A DNA stretch of 64,000 bases from Streptomyces ruber (GTDB lineage: Bacteria > Actinomycetota > Actinomycetes > Streptomycetales > Streptomycetaceae): positions 62,001 to 126,000 of the forward strand of contig NZ_BMQK01000006.1 in NCBI RefSeq assembly GCF_014648075.1, read 5' to 3'. How positions within the stretch are numbered: the stretch's first letter is position 1; each line of letters starts with the position of its first letter. The translations under genes and the position numbers were made by a program. Of this stretch, positions 58,278 through 64,000 are shown piece after piece. The notes under the pieces were generated by a model. That model was given only the letters and a program-made list of their open reading frames with translations. It had not been told where the DNA came from and did not search any database.

Positions 58278-59591
58278 ATGTTCGCACTGGCGATGCGGTC
58301 GGTCCGGCACCGGCCGGGACGCTTCCTGGCGACGCTGCTGTCGGCGTTCCTGGGCGCGGCGATCACCATGGCGTTCAACTCGCTGCACGACACGGCGGCG
58401 CGGCCCGGGGTCGACGGGGTGAGCCGGGAGACGCTGTCCCTCGTGGCGGGCGTCGTCGGCGGGTACGGCACGCTGCTGGTCTTCTTCGCGGTGGCGTCCA
58501 CGCTGACGGTCACCGTCCGGCAGCGTGCGGCGGAGATCGAGCTGCTGCGCCGCTCGGGGGCGACCCCCGGGCAGACCGGGCGGATGGTGGTGGGCGAGGC
58601 GGCGGCCGTCGCCCTGGCCGGCACCGTCCTCGCCGCCCTGCCCGGGATGCTCGGCGGGCGGCTGCTGCTGCGCCTGTTCAAGGACACCGGCCAGGTCGCG
58701 GACTCCGTGGCGTACTCCTTCGGGCCCGTCGCCCTGGTGGCGGGCGCCGGCACCACGGTGCTCGCCGCGACGGGCGCCGCGCTGCTCGCCGTCCGGCGGG
58801 CGACACGGCGGCGCGGGGGCCCGCGGGGCCGGGCGCGGACGCGTCTCGCGTACGCCGCCCTGGCCGTCGGCGGCGCCGGGGCGTGCTCCACGTTCGCGTT
58901 CCCCTCCGACGCCGAGGCGCTGATGGCACCGGCGGCCAGTGGGGCGATCCTGCTCTCGATCGGGTTCGCGCTGCTCGCGCCGCGGCTGCTGGCGGGGCTC
59001 CTCGGCCGGACGCGCCCGCGGGGGGCGAGCGGCTGGCTGGCCGTGCGCACCCTGCCGCGGCGGGCCGACGAGGTGTCCGGGGTGCTGATCCCGCTGATCG
59101 TCTTCGCCGGCACGGCGATGGCCACGCTGTACATGCAGGCCGTCGAGAACGACGCCGTGGCGGCGTCCGGCGCGGTGAAGACGGTCGAGGCGAAGAACCT
59201 GGAGACCATCAACCTCGTGGTGGTCGGCATCGTCGTCGCGTTCTCCTGTGTCATGCTGATCAACTCCCTGTACGCGGCGACGGTCCACCGGCGCCGTGAG
59301 TTCGGCCGGCAGCGGCTGGCGGGCGCCACGCCCGGCCAGGTGCTCGGCGCGGTCGGCGTCGAGGGGCTGCTCATGACGGTGACCGGCGTCCTCCTCGGCA
59401 CGGTGGCGGGGCTCGCCGGGCTCCTGCCCTACACCTTCGTCCGGACGGACTCGCTCCGGCCGGGCCAGGGCCCGGCCATCTGGCTCGGCGTCGTGACGGT
59501 CGCGGCACTCGCCACCCTGGGCACCGGGGCGGTCACGGCGCGCCGGGTCCTGCGCACTCCGGCGGTGGAGGCGGTGGCGGCCGCGGTGTGA
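58278..59591 (+). CDS. FtsX-like ABC transporter permease
   Basis: 437 residues. One N-terminal membrane helix (FALAMRSVRHRPGRFLATLLSAFLGAAITMAF), then a membrane block (SLVAGVVGGYGTLLVFFAVASTLTVTVRQRAAEIELLRRSGATPGQ, an FtsX/MacB motif; AAAVALAGTVLAALPG), an outside or loop region, and a C-terminal FtsX block (NLVVVGIVVAFSCVMLINSLYAATVHRRREFGRQRLAGATPGQVLGAVGVEGLL and GVLLGTVAGLAGLLPY). Partner of the ATPase; both are needed for export. Confidence 0.92.
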   Translation: MFALAMRSVRHRPGRFLATLLSAFLGAAITMAFNSLHDTAARPGVDGVSRETLSLVAGVVGGYGTLLVFFAVASTLTVTVRQRAAEIELLRRSGATPGQTGRMVVGEAAAVALAGTVLAALPGMLGGRLLLRLFKDTGQVADSVAYSFGPVALVAGAGTTVLAATGAALLAVRRATRRRGGPRGRARTRLAYAALAVGGAGACSTFAFPSDAEALMAPAASGAILLSIGFALLAPRLLAGLLGRTRPRGASGWLAVRTLPRRADEVSGVLIPLIVFAGTAMATLYMQAVENDAVAASGAVKTVEAKNLETINLVVVGIVVAFSCVMLINSLYAATVHRRREFGRQRLAGATPGQVLGAVGVEGLLMTVTGVLLGTVAGLAGLLPYTFVRTDSLRPGQGPAIWLGVVTVAALATLGTGAVTARRVLRTPAVEAVAAAV

Positions 59592-59934
59592 CGTCGGGCG
59601 GATGCGCCGTCCGCCGCCCGGGCGGGAGCCGGCCCGGTGTGCCCGGCCGCGTGCGTCGGGCACACCGGGTACGCCGGCTGCCGGCCGGCACCGGCCTCGC
59701 CTCCCCCGGCGTCCGGGCGGCCGCGAGGTTCCGTGCGTCCTCAGGAACGCGGCGGGTACGGTCCCACGTCATAGGTGCGCCGGTCCTCGGTCCACGTGGG
59801 GCTCACAGGCATCTCCGGCTCTCCGAGATGCGGTCGGGCGCCCGGCGCAGTGCCATGGAAGGACCGGCTCCCATGGAGGGACCATGGGGAGACGACTGGC
59901 GGTCTCCGTCAGGCCGGAGGGGACGAGGGAGACG
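59592..59934. other. 343-base gap without a gene; inverted repeats near the end
   Basis: No gene seen. At 59870-59888 there is CCCATGG-AGGGA-CCATGGG, a 7-bp inverted repeat with a 5-base loop, and a related GCCATGGA occurs at 59852. They lie 47-80 bases upstream of the ANTAR gene and may bind a regulator or fold in its leader. Confidence 0.45.
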
Positions 59935-60351
59935 ATGACCTCACAGGACCGACGGGGCGACCCGCCCCCCGCGACACCCACCGACACCACCGACGGCCTG
60001 TGCGCAGACACAGGCACGGCCACCGACTCCGCCGACACGGCCGGCGCCGTCGACCGGATCTTCGCCCTGCAGGAGGAGATCGGTCAGCTCAAGGAGGCCG
60101 TCACCTCCCACGCCGTCGTCGACCAGGCGATCGGCATGATCGTCGCCATGGGACGGGTGACGCCCGAACAGGGGTGGACGGTGCTGCGGGAGGTGTCGCA
60201 GCACACGAACGTCAAGCTGCGCAACGTGGCGGAACTGATCCTCGTCTGGGGCCGCGACGGGGAACTGCCGGACGACATCCGTGCCGAGCTGGAGGACACG
60301 CTCGACCGGTACGGGCCGACCCAGCTGCCGGGCGCTCCCCCGCTGACCTGA
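59935..60351 (+). CDS. ANTAR-domain protein
   Basis: 138 residues. An acidic, Thr/Asp-rich N-terminal tail (about 40) precedes the ANTAR helices: ALQEEIGQLKEAVTSHAVVDQAIGMIVAMGRVTPEQGWTVLREVSQHTNVKLRNVAELI. ANTAR domains bind RNA and act as antiterminators, usually linked to a GAF or response-regulator sensor; here there is none, so the signal input is not encoded in this protein. ATG follows GAGGGAGACG. Convergent with the sigma factor gene. Confidence 0.88.
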   Translation: MTSQDRRGDPPPATPTDTTDGLCADTGTATDSADTAGAVDRIFALQEEIGQLKEAVTSHAVVDQAIGMIVAMGRVTPEQGWTVLREVSQHTNVKLRNVAELILVWGRDGELPDDIRAELEDTLDRYGPTQLPGAPPLT

Positions 60352-60488
60352 GACCCGCCCGAGCGGAGCCGGCCGGTTCCACTCGTCCCGGGCGCGGGGG
60401 GTTTCGCTTGCGCCGGTCTGGTTAGCCGGGACGGCGGGCACGCTACGGCGAATCCCTCCCGGGAGGGTTCGGCAGTGAGCTCGCCATC

Positions 60489-60525
60489 GGCCGCCCGGCC
60501 GGGTCCACGACCCGGCCGGGCGGCC
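60489..60525. terminator. strong bidirectional hairpin
   Basis: 17-bp perfect stem (60489-60505 with 60509-60525) with only a 3-base loop, between the convergent ANTAR and sigma genes. Confidence 0.85.
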
Positions 60526-60544
60526 GGCCGGCAGTGCCGGCGGG

Positions 60545-61339
60545 TCACACGGACTCGGTGAGCAGTTCCTCCCGCAGCCGGGCGCAGCAGCCGCTGATCA
60601 GCCGGGACACGTGCATCTGGGAGATGCCGAGCTGCGCCGCGATGCGGCTCTGTGTCATGCCGCGGAAGAAGCGCAGGTAGAGGATGGTGCGTTCGCGTTC
60701 CGGGAGCGACTGCAGACACGGTTTGACGGACTCCCGGTCGACGACGAGATCGAAGCCGCCGTCCGGTCCGCCGAGGGCGTCCCCCAGCGAGAAGCCGTCG
60801 TCACTGCCCTGCAGCTCCGCGTCGAGCGACAGGGCGCTGAAGCATTCGAGCGCCTCCATCCCGACGAGTACGTCCTCCTCGCTGAGGTGCGCGTGCTCGG
60901 CGATCTCGGCGATGCTCGGACTGCGTCCCGAGACGGTCTGGGACAGTTCCTTCGACGCCGAGCGGACCCGGTTGCGCAGGTCCTGGACGCGGCGCGGCAC
61001 GTGCAGGACCCACATGTGGTCACGGAAGTGCCGCTTGATCTCTCCGGTGATGGTGGGGACGGCGTAGCTCTCGAAGGCGTTGCCGCGCACGGGCTCGTAG
61101 CGGTCGACGGCCTTGACCAGGCCCAGGGCCGCGACCTGGCAGAGGTCCTCGGTGGACTCTCCGCGGCCTCGGAAACGAAGCGCTATCCGTTCGGCCATCG
61201 GCAGCCACGCCTGGACGATGTCGTCACGCAGCGCCCGGCGCTCGGGGCCGTCGGACAGTTCCCGTAGCCGTTCGAACGCCTCGGCCGTGTCGGGTGCGTC
61301 GTCGTGCGGGTGTTGCTTCGTTCTGACGGTGATGCGCAT
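60545..61339 (-). CDS. SigB/SigF-type RNA polymerase sigma factor
   Basis: 264 residues. Region 2 (FERLRELSDGPERRALRDDIVQAWLPMAERIALRFRGRGESTEDLCQVAALGLVKAVDRYEP, AFESYAVPTITGEIKRHFRDHMWVLHVPRRVQDLRNRV), region 3 (SPSIAEIAEHAHLSEEDVLVGMEAL) and region 4 (LPERERTILYLRFFRGMTQSRIAAQLGISQMHVSRLISGCCARLREELL). This is the SigB/SigF stress and differentiation group controlled by anti-sigma kinases and STAS antagonists, but no kinase gene is adjacent. ATG at 61339 is preceded by GAGGGAG. Confidence 0.92.
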   Translation of the reverse strand: MRITVRTKQHPHDDAPDTAEAFERLRELSDGPERRALRDDIVQAWLPMAERIALRFRGRGESTEDLCQVAALGLVKAVDRYEPVRGNAFESYAVPTITGEIKRHFRDHMWVLHVPRRVQDLRNRVRSASKELSQTVSGRSPSIAEIAEHAHLSEEDVLVGMEALECFSALSLDAELQGSDDGFSLGDALGGPDGGFDLVVDRESVKPCLQSLPERERTILYLRFFRGMTQSRIAAQLGISQMHVSRLISGCCARLREELLTESV

Positions 61340-62267
61340 GGGCGTCGCATCTCCCTCCGCGAGTGACCGGGAGTCACCGTGGGAGCGCGCGCTCGGACCG
61401 TTCGGGGCGACACCCGGGGCCTGGCGGACCAGCTCCCACGGACGTGCCTCCTGTCCGAAGCACTGACGTGGAATTCCCACCCCAGGAACACGCCAAATAA
61501 TTCCGGCAGAAATCTCGGCAGAAACCTCAAGGAGGGGAATTCCGTAGATGACGATGGGCAGTAGGCCGGATCTCCTGCACTGTCGAGAACAGCCTATTCC
61601 CGTGCGGGCGTGACCGCGAATCGACCGGACGTGCGACATGACGCCGGCGTACGCATCGGCGGATCGGAGACCCGGACGGCCTGGTGGGGCTCGGCCTGCC
61701 GCACGACCCGCAGACCGCCGGCCGCCGGCGTCCGTGCCGTGCAGGAGGGGGTGGATCCGCTTGGGCAGGGCGAATGAGGCGGGATCGGCCCGCGTCGTCC
61801 GGAACCGGAACAGCGGGCGCCGACGCCCGCGCCCCGGCTGTACCGCACGAGGCGGTGCGGTCTCCCGGCCACCCCGCCGCCGGACCGGGCCGGGTCCGCC
61901 CGACCGGGGCCGATGACATCGCCCAGCACACGCGGACCGGCCGGTACGACGGCCGCCTCGGGCAGGGCCCGCTGTCCGGCCGCCTGCCGCGGCGCGTCCG
62001 CCGGCCACGTGATGGTCATGTCGCCCCTTCCGGATGCTTCCGGTCTCTTCCGGTCCGCCGCGCCGAGTCGGCCGGTACACCGGGAAACCGAACGGAGGAC
62101 CGGACCTCGGTGGACGTCGGGGGCACCCGGAGAGTTCCGGGGCCGCACGGGGCCGCACGGCGGAAGGATCGCCCGCTCGGATGCGCCGAACGGGCGGCGC
62201 CGGGGAATCGGCGCTCGGCGCACGGCGGGGTCCGGGGGCGCGGAGCCGTTCCTGGCGTCCCGGCCGG
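61340..62267. other. 928-base stretch without a convincing gene
   Basis: Upstream of the sigma gene the part 61470-61560 is AT-richer and has two direct copies of CGGCAGAAA (61504-61512 and 61516-61524). A ribosome-site-like AAGGAGG at 61529 precedes a 21-codon open frame (61548-61613). Further on, the minus-strand frame 61594-62020 starts ATGACCATCACGTGG with GC3-rich codons for its first half, then loses the bias, as a frameshifted or dead gene would. No family was recognised in any frame. The rest shows no gene. Confidence 0.45.
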
Positions 62268-63362
62268 TCAGAGCTCCTTGGCGGGCCAGCCCAGGAGACG
62301 GGCGCCGATGACCGCGGTCTGCAGGGCGTACCGGTGCATGGGTTCGGACGGGTCGGCGCCGGTCAGCTTGCGGATGCGGTCGAGCCGGTAGGTGAGGGCG
62401 CGCACGCTGAGGTTGAGCCGGCGGGCCGCCTCCGCGGCGACACAGCCGCTGTCGAAGTAGGCGGTGAGCGTGTCGATCAGCGGCTGGGCGCCGCCCCGGG
62501 CCCCCCGCAGCGGGCCCAGTGTGCCCCGCACCAGATCGGCCATCGCCTCCCGGTCACGGGTGAGGACGGGGTAGACGAGCAGTTCGCCGGCGCGCAGCAC
62601 GGGATCGTCCAGATCGAGGCGCGCCGCCATGTCGAGGGCGTTCAGGGCCTGTTCGTAGGAGCGGACGACGCCGCGCGGGCCGGGGTGGGCCTGCCCGATG
62701 GCGACCCGCCCGCCCTCGGTGGCGGCGTGGGCCTGCTTGGCGAAGAACGCGAGGATCTCGTCCTGGTCGCCGGGGGCGATGCACACGAGCCGCCCGCCCT
62801 TGGTGGTCAGCAGGATGCGGCGCTGGCCGAACCGGGCCAGCAGCGCGCCCTCCACCCGCCGGGTGACCGGGTCGGTGTCGTCGACGAGCCGGTCGCCCTG
62901 GGCCACGGCGACCGCGTGGGCCCGGGCGAGGAGCAGCCCGAAGCGTTCCGCGCGCTCGGCGAGCCGGCCGAGGTCGCTGCGGCCGTAGAGCAGGTCGTCG
63001 ATGAACTCCCGCCGCGCCGCCTCCTCCTGGCGCACCGCCAGTCTCTGCGCGCGTTCGTGGCCCTCGGCGAACGCGTCCACCGCGTACTCGATCGCCGCGA
63101 GGAGCCGGTCGGTGCCCGTGCGGGGCAGCCCCGGCCAGATCTCGCGGGTCGCGGAGAGGTACTGCCGGACGAGGCCCCGCAGCCCGTGACCCTCCTCGGC
63201 GGCGCGCTCGCCCTGGCTCCGCAGGGACTCCAGCTCCTCGCGTGTGAGCCGGCGACCGGTCGCGCACACGTCCGCCAGTATCCGGGCGTACCCCTCCAGG
63301 TGATCGTCGGATATCACCGGCCCCTCCACATGCCCTCCCCACTCGTCGTCGGCTGCTGTCAC
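62268..63362 (-). CDS. PucR/CdaR-like regulator with RsbRD-like N-terminus
   Basis: 364 residues. N-terminal helical domain (DHLEGYARILADVCATGRRLTREELESLRSQGERAAEEGHGLRGLVRQYL, RAAIEYAVDAFAEGHERAQRLAVRQEEAARREFIDDLLYG) resembles RsbRD-type sensor heads; a middle GGDEF-like domain follows (AVAQGDRLVDDTDPVTRRVEGALLARFGQRRILLTTKGGRLVCIAPGD); the C-terminus is the PucR/HTH_30 DNA-binding domain (LIDTLTAYFDSGCVAAEAARRLNLSVRALTYRLDRIRKLTG). Likely a transcription activator of unknown target. GTG start at 63362. Confidence 0.88.
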   Translation of the reverse strand: MTAADDEWGGHVEGPVISDDHLEGYARILADVCATGRRLTREELESLRSQGERAAEEGHGLRGLVRQYLSATREIWPGLPRTGTDRLLAAIEYAVDAFAEGHERAQRLAVRQEEAARREFIDDLLYGRSDLGRLAERAERFGLLLARAHAVAVAQGDRLVDDTDPVTRRVEGALLARFGQRRILLTTKGGRLVCIAPGDQDEILAFFAKQAHAATEGGRVAIGQAHPGPRGVVRSYEQALNALDMAARLDLDDPVLRAGELLVYPVLTRDREAMADLVRGTLGPLRGARGGAQPLIDTLTAYFDSGCVAAEAARRLNLSVRALTYRLDRIRKLTGADPSEPMHRYALQTAVIGARLLGWPAKEL

Positions 63363-63402
63363 ATTCTCGGCGCCGGGTGAACCGGGGTGACGGCCGGGTC
63401 GT

Positions 63403-63449
63403 GACCCCGGGTGCCGCCCCCACCCCCGTCGGGGGCGGCACCCGGGGTC
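63403..63449 (-). terminator. very strong terminator after the flotillin gene
   Basis: 19-bp perfect stem (63403-63421 with 63431-63449), 9-base loop, 30 bases past the stop of the leftward flotillin gene. Confidence 0.88.
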
Positions 63450-63478
63450 GTCCGGCCGCCGTACCGCGTACGGCGGGA

Positions 63479-64000
63479 TCAGCTCCCGACCGGGATCCGC
63501 CCGTCGGAGTCGCCGGGTGCCGCGTCGGCCGGGGTGCCCTCGGTCGTGCGCCGGGTGATGCCCTTCAGGAGTTCGGCGAGGTCGACTCCCGTGGTGGCGC
63601 CCAGCAGTTCGACGCCCTGGGCCACGTTGTCGGCGACGGTGCGGGACAGCTGGGAGGCACCGTCCGTGGAGATGACCGTCATCTTGTCCACCGCGCTGAG
63701 CGGTTCGGCGGCCTTGCCGACGACCTGCGGCAGCACCTCGACGAGCATCTGGAGCACGGCCGCGTCGCCGTACCGGCCGAACGCGTCGGCCTTCTTCTCC
63801 ATGGCCTCGGCCTCGGCGGCACCCCTCGCGGTGATGGCCGCGGCCTCCGCGTCACCCTCCAGCCGGACCGCCTCCGCGATCGCCGCGCGCTTCGCGCGCT
63901 CGGCCTCACCCTGCTTGAGGCCCTCGATGGCCCCGGCCTCCGCCAGCGCGCTGCGGCGCTGCTTCTCGCCCTCACCGGTGAGGCGGGAGCGCTCTGCCTC
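63479..64000 (-). CDS. flotillin-family protein, 3' part (5' end outside the window)
   Basis: The last 173 residues are visible. They show the flotillin tail: a long Ala/Glu-rich coiled coil with EAERSRLTGEGEKQRRSALAEAG and AKRAAIAEAVRLEGDAEAAAITARGAAEAEAMEKKADAF, then the conserved C-terminal YGDAAVLQMLVEVLPQVVGKAAEPLSAVDKMTVISTDGASQLSRTVADN. Flotillins scaffold membrane microdomains. The reading frame continues past the right edge. Its terminator lies 30 bases beyond the stop. Confidence 0.88.
   Translation of the reverse strand, partial: EAERSRLTGEGEKQRRSALAEAGAIEGLKQGEAERAKRAAIAEAVRLEGDAEAAAITARGAAEAEAMEKKADAFGRYGDAAVLQMLVEVLPQVVGKAAEPLSAVDKMTVISTDGASQLSRTVADNVAQGVELLGATTGVDLAELLKGITRRTTEGTPADAAPGDSDGRIPVGS

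Noticed and set aside
61548..61613. 21-codon leader peptide gene
   Set aside because: The ribosome-site spacing (12) is long and nothing downstream on that strand needs a leader.
61594..62223. A gene of 209 residues
   Set aside because: Codon bias fades halfway, no start with a ribosome site at the upstream end, and no recognised family; kept only as a region note.

Overview
The window looks like a piece of a Streptomyces (or close relative) chromosome. Base composition is very GC-rich, third codon positions are almost all G or C, many genes start with GTG, several starts sit directly on a -10 box (leaderless messages), and the gene families are typical of the genus: PP2C/SpoIIE phosphatase fused to a HATPase, STAS antagonists, a SigB/SigF-type sigma factor, an ANTAR protein, DUF4235, an extra EF-Tu, and FUSC aromatic-acid exporters. 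I see no rRNA, tRNA, CRISPR array, prophage, insertion sequence or biosynthetic gene cluster.

Layout. 1-13.9 kb: the end of an unknown gene, a HemK-like methyltransferase, a CDGSH protein, a STAS protein, a sigma-like/zinc-finger/transmembrane/ricin-lectin fusion (3.7-5.5 kb), a degenerate Fic/Doc toxin with its antitoxin, a large PAS-GAF-PP2C-HATPase sensor phosphatase, an ArsB-like permease, a flavoprotein, a Ddn-like enzyme and a glutathionyl-hydroquinone-reductase-like protein. 14-23.8 kb: DUF4235, a VOC protein, a second STAS protein, an EF-Tu gene outside the str operon, DUF4230, VanZ-like, topoisomerase IB, an SDR, a PHP phosphoesterase, a HAD phosphatase and a FUSC protein. 24-29.3 kb: a frameshifted SDR behind a MerR-type promoter, an epimerase followed by a palindromic tandem repeat, and a MarR-GNAT / quercetinase divergent unit with two strong operators and a decayed amidohydrolase. 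29.4-42.4 kb: an Sll1717-type P-loop ATPase divergent from a FusB-like FBP protein, an erythromycin-esterase-family protein, another FUSC exporter, a Tat lipoprotein lactonase, an iron-box-controlled DUF2470 protein, a pentapeptide protein, an ECF41 sigma factor, a PIG-L deacetylase and a proline-iminopeptidase-like hydrolase.

42.4-57.3 kb is one metabolic module for L-rhamnose. A LacI-family regulator, a decayed secreted BNR-repeat protein, rhamnose mutarotase and a four-gene ABC importer read left; rhamnose isomerase, the fused aldolase/lactaldehyde dehydrogenase, rhamnulokinase and then lutABC read right. Two LacI-type operators sit just downstream of the two divergent promoters. The fused enzyme should turn the aldolase product lactaldehyde into L-lactate, and LutABC would oxidise lactate to pyruvate, so both halves of the sugar can reach central metabolism. 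57.4-64 kb: a MacB-type ABC exporter pair, an ANTAR protein, a SigB/F-type sigma factor, a 0.9-kb stretch without a convincing gene, a PucR/RsbRD-type regulator and the 3' part of a flotillin.

The most unusual items are the one-polypeptide sigma/anti-sigma/lectin fusion, the uncharacterised Sll1717 ATPase facing a FusB-like gene, the two STAS proteins with cysteine at the phosphoacceptor position, the array of CACCGTTCGGTG palindromes, the 34-bp perfect palindrome at 33455, and three clear decaying genes. Gene calls rest on reading translations and motifs by eye; no database search was run.
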